64,000 nucleotides of DNA, taken from NCBI GenBank assembly GCA_019671135.1, contig JAHRHY010000009.1, forward strand, positions 1,860,001 through 1,924,000, written 5' to 3'. Source of the DNA: Linnemannia hyalina. Lineage: Eukaryota; Mortierellomycota; Mortierellomycetes; Mortierellales; Mortierellaceae. Position numbers and translations under genes: made by a program. The first letter of the stretch is position 1. Every line of letters starts with the position of its first letter. Below, one piece after another: positions 52,685 to 64,000 of the stretch. The notes beneath the pieces were generated by a model. The model did not search any database. It was given only the letters and a program-made list of their open reading frames with translations, and was not told the origin of the DNA.

Positions 52685-54431
52685 TGAGGGCTGTCTAGAT
52701 AGCATCAAAATAGGAAGAGGATGTGCTTGTGTGAGGGATGGACGAGGAGACGACCAAAGGAGAAGGTAAAGAGAGAAAAGAGAGTCGATCTGAGATCGGC
52801 GTGTGTTTGTGTTGACCAATAACAATAACCTTCCATCGATCGGGCATGTTTGTTTTGTTGGTGTTTTGGGTCAAAGGATGAGTTGGGATGTGCTGGAATG
52901 CCAAACCGATTTGCACCTGTATCACGATCCAGACAAAGTTCGATGGGCAGTTGTCATAAAGTAATTTCCCACGTGTAGGTGATCCCCCTCACTCACGCCT
53001 CTTGACTGGTTGATGTCGTATCATCGTCATCAAGCGCACAGTTGCTGCAAGCTGTTGAAACCCAAAAAAAAAAAAAAAAAACGAAGCAAGTGCCAGCAAG
53101 TGCCAGCAAGGGCATGAAAGCAGAATGACAACGTTTACTCCTTTTCCGATTGAATTTTTTTTCTGGGTTCACATCCGATTGAAAAAAATCGCTCGGAGCA
53201 TTTTTCCATTAGTGGGGGCACTATGGGGGAGGGCGTAAGAGAAGCTCTTTTGTGCAACATGATTCATGAGGTTGGGAAAATGGTTCCTGTAGGAAAACAC
53301 TGCCTATACAACCGCTATGCCGCGATCCTACATGCTCTTTCTTGATACTATTCCTGCTTGTGTGTTGCCTTGACGAGTCGTTGAAGAGTAAAGGGAGAAA
53401 GGATAACGTTTGGTGGCGTATTTACCTTGTAGAGTAGGGCCAAAAAGGCAAAAAGGGTGAGGAGGTAAAAAAAAGTAAAGAACGATTTGTGAAGTCAACA
53501 AAGAGTAATGCAAGTGAACAATGGGGTGAATGGAATGAAAAGAGAATGTAGCGAGGACGGGGCTGAGGGTGAATGTTTGAAGGAAGGTGAATGTTTGAAG
53601 GAAAGTGAAATGGTGGCGAATGTCAAAGCAGTGGATTTGGGATGCAGAGACAATAAAAGAGAGGAAGAGAAGAGGTGAACAAGGCTTGCGGTGTGAGAAA
53701 GTATAGAGAAGGAGAGGACAAGAAAAAATGAGAGGGGAAGAAAAGATTAAAGAAAGAGAGGAAGCAAAGCTGAAGAGAGAAGAGGCAAACAGCAACAAGG
53801 GTAAGAATGACAAGGATTATGTATGCTCCATCCAGCAAGTCAGCAAGTCAGCCAGTCAGGTTGTTGCCTGACAGACCGATCAGTGCTATGACAACACACA
53901 CACACAAAAGAAAGAAAGAAAGAAAGAAAGAAAGAAAAAAAGTGAAACCCCTCGGTTCAATTTTTTTTTCCTTGTCTGCTTTCTTCGTTTTCTTCACCGC
54001 GACAACCCACAACAGAGACACCTCGAAACACCAGCTGTTGTTTGTCGTGTTTGTCCTGCTGCTCTGTCCCGTCTCTCCTTTTCTTTCTTTCTTTTTTTCT
54101 TTTCCCCTTATCTCCCTCCACTTCTTTTTCTGTCATCATTTCACCCTTGTCGCATGCAAAACAGGATCATCACCCAGAGGGCCAATACAGAAAGAGATAT
54201 TCTGTTGTTTATTCGTATTGCTGCAGGTGGTAATGGTTATACATGCGTGTTCCTTATCGTTTATCGGTAATGGTCTACTCGGATCCTGCATCCACAATAT
54301 ACCTACAAAACAAAAAACAAAAAAAAAGGCAACGGACCATCGTCAGAAATAGACATCGGTAATGAAATTCATATTTCTGCCAAGATATCAATCACCCTCT
54401 CCGCCTGCACCCATGGGCTGTTAAGGTGACT
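52685..54431. other. intergenic region, simple repeats
   Basis: 5' flank of the kinase gene and 3' flank of the GCLM gene. Holds poly-A (53066-53082), AGTGCCAGCA and TGAATGTTTGAAGGAA short tandem duplications (53090-53112, 53571-53610), an AGTCAGC repeat near 53834-53858, and an (AAAG)n tract. Several 60-180-codon open frames here are low-complexity and not supported. Confidence 0.5.
53907..53936. repeat. (AAAG)n microsatellite
   Basis: About seven tandem AAAG units in intergenic sequence, preceded by a short (AC)n run at 53893-53905. Confidence 0.85.
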
Positions 54432-56127
54432 TCATATGTTAATTACATACCCTTTCCTGGAGATCAGACCCCGACTGCTGATCAGCACCGAATACTTGAG
54501 CACAAAGTTAGGCTCCAGCAATGACGCCGATGTCGCAGCCAAGTGTGGTTGCAACAGCGAAGCCAGAGTTGACCTTGGCAGAATGTCTAGAGGTTTGGGT
54601 CGTACATAGAAAATAAAGAGAGGCGGATCAGAGTTGATCCTCATAGGGGGGCCTGGCTGCGGCGCCACAAAAAAAACATAAACATGTAAAAAAACTACGT
54701 TTTCCTGCAACTGCATGCAATGTTTCTCACTTTGCACCCCTTTCTTTTCTTTACCGATTCTCCTCCCCAGAAAAAAATACAAATCATTTTTTTTTCAAGT
54801 ACTTACCAGATGAATCCCCATGGGTCAAAAGCTCAATGCCCTCAGCCTTCGCATACTCAATCAACCCCTTGGGCAACACACAACAGTCCTGCAGATTAAC
54901 CTGATTGATCTCTGGCACAACAGCCCCAATCTGAACCGCAGCGGCTTTTAAGATCTCCAGCTGCTGTTTCGAGAACTCGGACACACCCAATCGACCAATC
55001 CTGCCGGCCTGACGCAACCCAGAGAGTCGTTTCCAGATGGGGAGATACAACTTTTGGATATCCTCAGTAAATTGGTCGATCTCGGATGAGTCCAGGTCGT
55101 TCTCGTCGAATGTCTGGTTGGGGATAGCGAGGATGAAGTGGTCAATTTTGAGATTGCCGGAGGTTACTGATAATGCTGTTTCCAGGTGCTGGATGGCGTT
55201 GTGGAGGTGGTCGACAGAGAGGGGCTCAGAAGATCCATGGGGCGATAAGAAGAACAGCTTCACTAATTGGTTGTAGTAATGTATTGTTCAATGGATGAGA
55301 ACTCAAGCAAGTCTTGGATTTGGAGGGCCTTAGCGCGTTTATGCATGACAATATGAGTAAACATGTGTTGTTTTACAGGCACTGGTCATTGTTACTTACC
55401 GGTGATCTCATATTTGGATCGATCATCCTCGAGGGGAGCTAGAGTTGAGTTGTCAGCAATGGTGATGGCACGGCCATGGACCTGTGCAGACTCGAGAGAC
55501 CAGTTTAATGTGTGGTCGATCGCAGAGACAAGCTATGAAGGAGAAGATGATCATTTCGAAGTCAAGGACAGAAAAATAGTTAGTTCACTGTAAGTGACAG
55601 ACGACAGTTTCCTGTTTGCCACCAAATTCAAAATGTCCACATCCAGTCGATCGATTCAACGCAATGCACACGCAATTCATACGAAGCCCAACAATAAGAA
55701 AAGAGGAAACAACTCTTTGCAGAAATGTGAGCCGATCGGGTTGTTGTTTCTATGGTTGCGCAGGTTGTCATCCTTATTGTTGTGGAGACAAAGCAACCCT
55801 CCTTCCTGCTCCATGTATTCCTGACCTCATCCTTGCTCCTGTACTTCCTGTCATGCTGTCATCCTGCTACCCTACCACCTTCACACAACACCCCATTCTT
55901 ACCTCCTGGTTCGACTTCTTCGCCGTGGAATTCAACAACCCCGTCGTCCCCGTCACCATCGTATTCCCGGTAAAGAGCGTCAAATGCGAGAACACATCCT
56001 TGGAAAACGCAGCCGGCAGGACCCTGTCTCCGTTCTGGATCCCAATGCTGTGGTAGGCGGCTTTTCCATTAAAGTGGTGTTGTTCGTTGATGTAATAGGT
56101 GTTGTCTGAGGCTTGGACTGCTGTCAT
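54432..56127 (-). CDS. glutamate-cysteine ligase regulatory (modifier) subunit
   Basis: Four exons on the minus strand: 56127-55903, 55532-55400, 55262-54807 and 54586-54432, all GT-AG and summing to 322 residues in frame. An aldo-keto-reductase-fold protein that activates the catalytic subunit of glutamate-cysteine ligase, the first step of glutathione synthesis. Family marks: KIDHFILAIPNQTFDE, IWKRLSGLRQAGRIGRLGVS (AKR-type barrel), and especially INQVNLQDCCVLPKGLIEYA followed by IELLTHGDSSD, as in animal GCLM (NQVNL...CCVMP...LLTHND). The C-terminus KYSVLISSRGLISRKGYVIN also matches the family. It starts MTAVQASDNTYYINE. Somewhat longer than animal GCLM because of an N-terminal extension. 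Gene symbol by analogy would be GCLM (S. pombe gcs2). Confidence 0.88.
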
Positions 56128-57478
56128 GGCTGGACTAGGAGAAGTATATGTTTTAGGCTGTAGAGGGAAAGTGGTTGACTGAAAAGTGAATGCGCAAAAA
56201 AAAAGAAAGAAGGAAAGAAGGAATGAGCAATGAGAACAACGAGAACAAAAGAACAAAAAGAAAGTCGTTTGTGTATGTGAATGAGTTTATGACTGGTGAG
56301 AAACTGTACAAGTGGTAGTGAACGTAGAAGGAAAGTGAAAGTGAAGAATATAGTTACGTGCTTGCCAAGGGAGTATTTATTCGAAGCGGTGACTCTTCTC
56401 TTTTCGTCGTCTCGTTGCAATCAAGCTGGGTGAGAGTGGGTACTGTGATCCTGGATCGATCTACCCGCCTTGTGCTCGCACACTACTTACATTACAAACC
56501 CCTGAACATGAACACAAACGACCAATCCCATCCACTTGTCAACCAACCAGCGGGCGGAATAGCTCAATTGCCCCCTACCTCTCCTTACTCTGCTCTCACA
56601 CACCTTCGCATGGACAAGCAATTGCACACACAAATAGTTGGCATGTGCGTAGCTCTTCTCCCTTGCTGCCTGTCTACACAACAACAAGAACAACGAATGC
56701 CATCCAACGATTTGCATAGACGATGGTGTCATTCGGGAAATTTCGAGGCCATGCCTGCATCAAAGGGTACTCTCAGTGCACACCCTTATTCCGTACATCG
56801 TTGACACATCGCCCCTTCAATTGCTGTTGGACACGGGAGGATCGAGAGAGAGAGAGAGAGAGCAATCACCAATATTTCCGTCCTTGCCACATCGCCACTG
56901 CCGCTTTGACGTTATCAATGCACCTCTTCATGTCATTCATCTATTCCATGTGTGTTGCCAGAAGGATAAACAAGCATATCGTCCATACCACCATGCAATT
57001 AAAACAAAATAAACAAACAACAAGGAAATGGTGGCAAAGTCTACAGAAAGCACATCATCGATCTTATCCGATCCTCATTTCTTCGAAAATGTGTTCGTTC
57101 TCTCAGCACCATCTACTTACTTTTTGTTCTTTGTTGCATTTTCTGTTCTCACACTCCCCCTTACTCCCCCCCCCTCCCTTCCTTTTCCTTCTTTCCCTTT
57201 ACCCGCTCATTGCCTCTCTTCCCGGAAAAAAAGTCGTTCTTTCTGCAGCACGCTACCGATCGATTTCTAGACAACACACATACAGGAGGATACACCATGG
57301 ACCAACAACAACCATAGACACAATGCTCAACACATGCAAATAAGATCATTCTCACAAGTATGTGTGGTAAAACAATGTATTATTGAAGAAAAAATGCAAT
57401 GGTGGAAGAAAAAAAAGGGGAGGGAAGAAAGGAAGACGCCTAACAAACTATACACATAAAACGAAGAAACCCACAAAC
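56128..57478. other. intergenic region
   Basis: 5' flank of the GCLM gene and 3' flank of the asparagine synthetase gene. Contains a GA microsatellite at 56844-56862 and C/T-rich sequence at 57140-57230. No gene supported. Confidence 0.5.
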
Positions 57479-60385
57479 TTAAGCCTGAGGAGCGTTCTTA
57501 TCGTAGGCAGAATCGTGGACCTTCTGGGCACGACCTGAAGGATCAGCAGGGCAACCCCAATCGCCACGAGGGATCCAACGGACAACCGACTCTGTGCAAG
57601 CAGCCTGGGGGTACCACTGCTCAAAGACCTCACGGTACCAGTAAGCCTCCTTGGTCTGAGGGGTATCCTGGGGCCAGCGCTCGGCAGCCTTGGCAAACTC
57701 TTCGTCCGAGACCTTGACCAAAGCCGTATCCTTCAAAGAATCGATCCAGCCGTATCCAACACCGTCCGAGAACTGCTCCTTTTGGCGCCAGAGGATCGAG
57801 TCGGGCAAGTAGGGCTGAGCGGTAGGGTCGGCGGAGGTGTCGAAGGCCTTGCGGAGGATATGCTTCTCCATCTTGCCCTTGAAGGACATCTTCTCCTTGG
57901 GGTCGACGTTCATGGCGACCTCGAGGAAGGCCTTGTCCAAGAAGGGGACACGGGCCTCGACTCCCCAGGCCATGGTCGACTTGTTGGCACGGAGGCAGTC
58001 GGCGTAGTGGAGGTTCTTGACGCGGGAGACGGTCTCGGTGTGGAGGTCGTCGGCGGAGGGGGCGGCGTGGAAGTAGAGGTATCCTCCAAAGATCTCGTCG
58101 GCGCCCTCGCCGGAGAGGACCATCTTGACGCCCATGGCCTTGATCTTTCTGCTGAGCAAGTACATGGGGGTAGAAGCACGGATAGTAGTGACGTCGTAGG
58201 TCTCGAGGTGGTAGACAACATCGGCAATGGCGTCAAGACCGTCCTGGACAGTGAAGGTGTACTCGTGGTGGACGGTCTTCAAGAAGTCAGCAGCGACGCG
58301 GGCAGCAGCCAAATCGGGGGATCCCTCAAGACCGATCGAGAAGGAGTGGAGACGAGGCCAGGAGGCAACAGCAGACGAGTCAACATCATCGCCATCCTTG
58401 TTGAGGGGACCGGTACCGCTGATAATCTTCTGAGTCTCACGGGCAGCAATGGAAGCGATCAAGGAAGAATCCAAACCACCAGAGAGGAGGACACCGTAGG
58501 GGACCTCAGACATCAATCTCTTGCGGACAGCCTTCTCGAGCGACTCGCGGATGAGCTTGTAGTCGACAGGGTTGGAGGGGATCTTCTCGCCGTCCCACCA
58601 GGTGGGCTCAAAGTACCGGGTGGTCAAGCCAGTCTCGGAATCAAAGACGTGACCGGGGGGGAAGGCAATGATGCGATCGCACTCCTCGTTGAGGGCCTTG
58701 AGTTCCGAGGAGAAGTAGATAGTACCGGGCTGTTTGCTGTTCCAACCCTGGTAAAGAGTGGTGATACCGATGGGGTCGCGGGCAGCAACAATGCGGTTCT
58801 TCTTGGTGTCGAGGAGGATCCAGGAGAACATTCCGTCGAGGTGCTTCACAACATCAGCACCCATGGTCTTGTACTATTGCAGGTGATTAGTGTTTGGTTA
58901 GCCGCCTCTTCTTGTTCTTGTTTAGAAATATAAATGAACATATTACAAAGAGATAACAATGTGGATCCAGACAGTTCCAAGAGAAAGAGAGAAAGAAACG
59001 TACGAGGTGAAGGATGACCTCACAGTCGGACTGGGTCTTGAAATGGGTTCCCTCGGCGCACATCTTGCGGAGAGCGTTGTGGTTGTAGATCTCGCCGTTG
59101 ACGGACAGGATCAAGGTCTCGTCGTCGTTGGTCAAGGGCTGAGCTCCCGACTCTATTAGTTATCAAAAGAATGCGATGGTCAGTCATCCGTCTAGAAAAC
59201 AAGAAAAATTTCTGTTCAAAATCCAGGATTTTCTCCTCCCTCTATCACTGTGCTGATCTATTCCACACCTCCGGATACATTTTCCTCTTCTTCCTCCTCA
59301 ACCCCGGTAGCAGTATTCTCGACTGTTGCGGCTGTATTGCGACCTGCTGTTTGTCGGAGGTGTGTGTATGTCATCTCATTTTTCAACTCCAGCCTGGAGA
59401 TCGTCTCTGATAGCCAGTTTGACCTCCGGGTCGCCGTAATATTCCACGGAAGGTTCAGCGAACCTTTCTGGTTCCTCTTCCTCCTTTGTCCAATTGGGTC
59501 CACTGCTCGCCTGTCATGTCTATCTTCCTCTCCTTCCTTCCTTCCTTCCTTCCTTCGTTCTCCATCGTTCCTTTGCCTGCCAGTCACACATTCAGCGAGG
59601 GAAAAAAAAATTCGATCCGCCCTTTTGTCGTTTCGTCCTCGGGTCCAGTCAGTCCATATGTTATCATCGGTCAGACAGAGATAGATAATTCTCCGATCTT
59701 GGTCTCTGCTCTCTCTCTTTCCTCCTTCATTATGACCAAAGGTTAAAATGCACAAAGGAATAAAAGGGATGCAAGTGACTCACCAACACCGACAATGGCA
59801 AGACGCTCGTGGCAGAGAATGTGGTTGCCAGCAACAGTGCATCCGCTCCAATCGGGACCACGGTGACGGAGCCTATTTATCATACAGATCAGTTATCAAG
59901 TAAAAGGTTGAGGTTGTTGGTAAGTCAACTGCGTTGTCCTTCTTTTGCCTGTTGTATGTGAGTGTTATGGCGAGGGAAATCAAAAAGACGAGGCGATGGT
60001 TGGAAGAGAAAAGGCGAGTCTCAATAGATCGACGGTTTCGTCTAGAGTCGCTGTTCTTTTGATCCTCGATCCATGCGCGATGCTGCACTCGGGCTGGTTA
60101 TCCGATCCTCCATTATCCACTTGCGATCCGTCCTTTGTCCGTAGATCTCGATGCGACTGTGTGTGCACCTCTGTTTCGGAAAAAGTTGTTCAGATCCCGA
60201 GAAAGTAGAAAGTCAACGTGATCGACAATCGCATGGGCATCAAGAGGAGCGAACGATAGAACCAAGGAGGAAAAGTAGACCGAGGAATGAGTGAAGTAGA
60301 CTTACTTCTTGGAAAGAAAGAGGGCGCGCTGACGGAAGGCGTTGGCATCGCCGGGCAAGTTGTAGACTCCAAAGATACCGCACAT
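57479..60385 (-). CDS. ASN1: asparagine synthetase (glutamine-hydrolysing)
   Basis: Four exons on the minus strand: 60385-60306, 59872-59784, 59152-59004 and 58873-57479, joined at GT-AG introns in continuous frame; 570 residues, close to yeast Asn1/Asn2. Makes asparagine from aspartate, ATP and glutamine in the cytosol. N-terminal glutaminase domain begins MCGIFGVYN with nucleophile Cys2, then [18 protein letters not shown], and [12 protein letters not shown]. The synthetase domain has the ATP-pyrophosphatase signature [18 protein letters not shown] (about residue 230), [20 protein letters not shown], and [17 protein letters not shown]. Initiator Met must be removed to expose Cys2. The 433-base first intron and 631-base second intron are long for this locus and hold no recognised gene. 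Confidence 0.96.
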
Positions 60386-60538
60386 GGTGATCTTATTGTA
60401 TGTATTAGAGAGGAAAGGAGGGAAGAGGAGTCGACGAGGGAGAAGGGCGATGAACAAGAAGCGACAACGAAAGCCGTAGACAAGGGAAGGGGAGGGAGAG
60501 GAAGGTGAAGGAGAAGAAAAGAAAGAGGAGGACAAGAA

Positions 60539-60550
60539 GTATATATATAG
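60539..60550 (-). promoter_or_regulatory. TATA-like element upstream of asparagine synthetase
   Basis: TATATATATAGC about 155 bases upstream of the ATG at 60385 (reads CTATATATA on the coding strand). Spacing is typical for a fungal core promoter. Motif-only call. Confidence 0.4.
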
Positions 60551-60574
60551 CGGGTCAAAAAAAGAAAAAAGGGT

Positions 60575-60581
60575 TGAGTCA
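60575..60581 (-). promoter_or_regulatory. Gcn4/Cpc1-type bZIP site upstream of asparagine synthetase
   Basis: TGAGTCA, the reverse complement of the canonical TGACTCA bZIP site, lies about 190 bases upstream of the ATG and about 25 bases upstream of the TATA-like element. Asparagine synthetase genes are targets of general amino acid control in other fungi, so the site fits. The 7-mer would occur by chance several times in 64 kb (others seen near 30132 and 59777), so it is supportive only. Confidence 0.35.
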
Positions 60582-62388
60582 GGCGTGTAATGCGTTGGAC
60601 GAAAGCTCTTTTATCTCTTGGGTTCTGTTTCGCCGATTGATTTCAATGATTGATCATTATTGATCTACCAGGTGGAAGAACATGTTGGTGGCTTTGCTTT
60701 GGCTGCATGACTCTTCGAAAAATGAATGGCCCAGAGGCCTCTTTTGAACAACACTTGTTTTTGATCCGCCGATTTGGCCGTTCTGACAACTACACTCACC
60801 GCCTTCCCTCTCAACACGGTTTCACGTCAAAGGAAAAGAAAAGGGCCCCAGTATGAAAAAAGCGGGATGGTACCGTTACCCAGGTACCGAGATGATGTAA
60901 ACGAGGCCAAACGCTTCCCTTGGCCCACAGCCATTTCGACCATTACTCTGCGTTAGGAGGGGCACTAAGCAAAAAAAAGAGCGAGTCGGAGAAAAAAATA
61001 GAAGGCACCTACCCGCCGTTCTGTTGAATGCTGAGAGAGCCCTACTTTTCTATGACTCGATGACTTTTTTATGGTTGTGTCCCCTACCCCCTTCCTCCTC
61101 TTCCTCCTCCTCCTCCTGCCTCATTTATACTCTTTTGGCACTCTTCATTTCATTTCTGATCGGTTGTCCTGCTCCCTCCTTTCCGCAAGGACACGAAAAG
61201 TACACGAAGGGGGCGATGCGGGCAGTCAGGGAGGGAAAGAAAGAAAGAGAGTTGAACACCGACTCTTTCCTTCTTCTGTGTGTTCGTGGAGAAAAACAAA
61301 TCCTAATTGCCCACTTGCTGTCGCGGTAGAGTAGATCAATCTGCTATTTAGCGTGGCCTTCTCACAGCTGCTTGACAGGTAGGCCTCAGGTTGGGAAACG
61401 AGGATGCACCGTCGATCTCTCCACTACCGCACTAGCGCTCTTCTCTTAGGACTGGTCATACCACACCCATACAGCGCGTTCTTGATCCACATTCTGTTCG
61501 TTCTCATGCCTGTGCCCTTGAACGACAATTTTTCCTTCCAAAGCAAAATATCGACCGATTCCCCATTACCTTCTCACCTACCCATGGATCTTGATCAATT
61601 GCACCTGCAATAATTGAATACGAACAACCATCTAACAAAAAAAAAAAATAGCCGCAGTATAGTTCTTAACTGAGCACATATCCAACCAATTAAGTAAAGA
61701 ATACTGTCATGACTTTCGTACTTGATATTCTTCTTCTCCCTCTCCAGTCCTTTCTCGTCCACACAGACAACTGCACAGAGTCGATGATTTCGCGCACTGT
61801 ATTGATCGGCCACCCTCCACGATTATGCCACTCACTCTTACCGAGAAAAGGTCACCACGTCGCCGTCTTAAAACAAACTCGAAAGCTGAGAGTCAAAACA
61901 ACGATTGACCTTCAGCATGAAAGAGTGCATCGGGCTACGACTCCGATAGGGTGGTTCAAGTCGAGCCAAACAAGGAACCCTTAACCCTCCTACTCAACCA
62001 TGGCTCAGCCAAAAACGCGCTCACATTCTATGGTTGCCACCAAGTATGCTCCAATAGACGCTGGTAAGATCTACTGTAGAATAGTTTCCCCCTCCTCCTC
62101 CACACTTCGACATACATTCACAGCCGTTATTATTCGCGTTGTTCGTAATTCAATTCCTTCGTCAGAACGGATAAGAATTTTATTCGTGTTGATGTTTTGT
62201 GTTGTTGAGGAGAAAAGTGTACGAGTTCGAAAAATTATCACCTTCTCCATCTCATTCAAACGACCGAACGAAAAAGAAAAGAAAGAGAGGCCCCTTCTGT
62301 CCAGATCCGAAATAGGTTGCCAAACAAGAAAAACGGAAAAGAGATAGTTCCCATGATCGCACCGAATGTCCCAAGAGTCGCGCACCCT
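60582..62388. other. intergenic region between asparagine synthetase and RPS16
   Basis: No supported gene. Open frames of 60-115 codons (for example 61404-61613, 61709-61984, 62000-62347) show no recognisable family or splice continuation. Part near 62200-62388 is the RPS16 3' flank. Confidence 0.5.
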
Positions 62389-63662
62389 TTAACGGTAGGA
62401 CTTCTGGTATCTGTTGTCGTAGAAGAAAACAAAATATAGTTGTTAGTGACTTGTCGGTTTTGTTTGTGATCACAAGCACGCTCTTGCTTCCTTGCGTCAA
62501 TTGCCCATAAAAAAAGAAAAAGGCATACCTGGCACGGGCACCGGCACCACCGAACTTCTTGGGCTCGCAGCGACGGGGATCGGCGACGAGGAGGGTACGG
62601 TCGTACTGGAGGAAGATCTGCTTGAGCTCGTTCTTGGAGGCCTCATCGACGTACTTCTGGTAGTAGGCAACGATGGCCTTGGCAAGAGCCTGACGGACAG
62701 CGTAGATCTGGGAAGTGTGTCCACCACCCTTGACACGGATGCGGATGTCAACGTTGGCAAACTTGTCAGAGCCGACACGGAGGATGGGCTCGTAGACCTT
62801 GAACTTCAAGACATCGGGCTCAACGAGCTCAATGGGGGAACCGTTGAGGCGGATGAGACCCTTACCGGCCTTGCAGTGAGCAACGGCGGTGGCGGTTTTC
62901 TATTAGTTGTTTGATGGGGGATAGGGGTTTTCGGTTAGCGTGACTGGCCACCTTGTTGTTTCCTTATTGTAGGCCTTGGTGCTTGTGTATGTTTGCGTTG
63001 GCGGTTGTCCAGGACGAATTGAGGTGGTTTGCTGAGGCAATGGGGCGTTGCTTGTATGTTACAGTCGTACGATCCAAGCAACCTTTATTCTGTTCCCCAT
63101 CGTTCAATTGCCAAAGGTGTGTTGCCCTATCCTTCCTGGTGATAAGGAACAACGGCCGATTGAACGGTCCAGTCACTGGTGTGAAAGCTGTTGATATTGC
63201 CGAAGGAAACCGTTGGTGACTTGTTGCTGTTGTTGCAGAGGTCCGGCACTGATTCAGCCTTGGGCAGGTTGCCGTGGTGTGAAAGCAATAAAAGCTGATT
63301 GCGCTGATCGCCTGTTGTAGTTTGCCGAGAGTTCTGTTACGACAGAGCCGAGTCCCCGCATACAAAAGTCGCCATCCACAAGAAAAACGATCAAGAGGTC
63401 GGCCTCTGTTTGATCATAGTTTCTCCATGGCACTATGCTCTTCCCTTCTGCAACAACTGTTGCCTCCTCCTCGTTGTTGGAAAAGTTACTCGTAGTTGTT
63501 GTTGCTATCCCCGCTATGGTTGGTGAGGGGTTGTCTGTTTTTCCTGATCGCCTTGCTGTTTGTTGATTCCTGTTTGTAACGGCAGTGTGTATAGGTTCTC
63601 TGAGGACAGGATGAGAGACTTGCCTTGCGGCCGTAGCACTGAACACTCTTCGAGTCAGACAT
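62389..63662 (-). CDS. RPS16: 40S ribosomal protein uS9 (S16)
   Basis: Three exons on the minus strand: 63662-63624, 62899-62529 and 62410-62389; 143 residues, the same length as yeast Rps16. Sequence runs [100 protein letters not shown], and ends ARARYQKSYR, the hallmark uS9 tail that reaches into the ribosomal P site. The first exon encodes just 13 residues. The first intron is 724 bases and uses a GC donor (AAG|GCAAGT); the second, 118 bases, is GT-AG. Tiny first exons and a long first intron are common in fungal ribosomal protein genes. Confidence 0.95.
62900..63623 (-). other. 724-base GC-AG first intron of RPS16
   Basis: Donor CGCAAG|GCAAGTCTC at 63623 and acceptor ACTAATAG at 62900. 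GCAAGT is the standard consensus for rare GC-AG introns, and the reading frame (GRK|KTATAVA) fits only with this donor. I looked for snoRNA C/D boxes inside and saw no convincing pair. Confidence 0.75.
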
Positions 63663-64000
63663 AATGAACTAGTTGCGTCAAAATAACGATCGAGAAGAAA
63701 GACGTCGGTCAGCAACTTGATGATCTCGCCTCGGTTGTCTGTTACGCCATCGCCCATGGTCCTGCCACTCGAATCGAACGTTTCATCCCTAGGAGTAACA
63801 CTCATCCAGCATAACCCCCCCGCCTTGGAACCTCAAACATAATTTTCTTATCATCGATGGATGGTGTTCGATAAGTTTGTCGATGAATGGTCCTGTCTGT
63901 CGTCGGATACGCCGTTGGATGCATTAACGTGGTCTCCTTGGTACCCATGGATGTCTACCCTATGATAACAGTCATTCATAGGGTGCTCCGTCCATATGAT
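63663..64000. other. 5' flank of RPS16
   Basis: Upstream of the RPS16 ATG to the window edge. Short palindromic A/T-containing segments (ATCATCGATGGATGG near 63852) but no gene or clear motif. Confidence 0.4.

Noticed and set aside
57782..58933. 383-codon plus-strand frame
   Set aside because: Antisense shadow of the asparagine synthetase exon, produced by its strong GC3 bias; G/V/D/E-rich translation without family similarity.
61952..61968. GGTTCAAGTCGAGCC resembling a tRNA B box
   Set aside because: No matching A box or foldable cloverleaf upstream; not a tRNA.

Overview
The window looks like nuclear DNA from an early-diverging filamentous fungus, most likely Mortierellomycotina (Mortierella/Linnemannia/Podila type). 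The grounds are short GT-AG introns in most housekeeping genes, long C/T- and A/T-rich intergenic tracts, an F-box/LRR paralogue cluster, and very large NACHT-type proteins in which a P-loop NTPase is followed by pentapeptide repeats and WD40 repeats. The genus is an inference from gene style. No rRNA, tRNA, CRISPR array, prokaryotic operon or intact transposase was recognised.

Layout. (1) 1-14,284: an array of NLR-like genes, all on the minus strand. NLR-C (1-1811) is cut by the window edge; NLR-A (6543-11813) is intact at 1756 aa. Each has a long upstream block and a 5'UTR intron. (2) 14,288-23,858: an F-box cluster with three intact or nearly intact genes and two broken remnants, and a fold-back hairpin between the convergent pair. 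(3) 24,487-25,924: GTP cyclohydrolase I. (4) About 26.0-33.2 kb: a gene-poor, low-complexity stretch. (5) 33,234-35,649: a low-complexity membrane-anchored protein of unknown function. (6) 37,203-49,292: a second NLR unit, inverted relative to the first array and carrying NLR-B. A clean 10-bp deletion shifts NLR-B's frame and removes its last three WD40 repeats. (7) 49,621-63,662: housekeeping genes, all on the minus strand: a HAL4/SAT4-type kinase, the glutamate-cysteine ligase regulatory subunit, asparagine synthetase and ribosomal protein uS9 (RPS16).

The most striking structure is a roughly 12-kb NLR unit made of an upstream block X, a proximal promoter block with 5'UTR intron, the gene, and a 3' flank Y. 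It occurs as two tandem units on the left (junction near 6,092-6,107) and one complete inverted unit about 23 kb away. The promoter-proximal 2.2 kb of A and B is almost identical and ends abruptly near 14,040/41,285. The 5' halves of the genes are very similar, while the WD40 parts differ clearly. In its middle section NLR-B mixes A-like and C-like variants. This is what recombination or gene conversion among fungal STAND/NLR genes would leave, with a conserved signalling part and a diversified WD40 sensor.

The housekeeping genes do not form an operon-like unit. GCH1 (folate/pterin), GCLM (glutathione), ASN1 (asparagine) and RPS16 (translation) are ordinary, separately transcribed genes. Exon boundaries were placed by eye from frame, GT-AG (one GC-AG) sites and family similarity. 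Percent identities quoted are by-eye impressions, not computed alignments.
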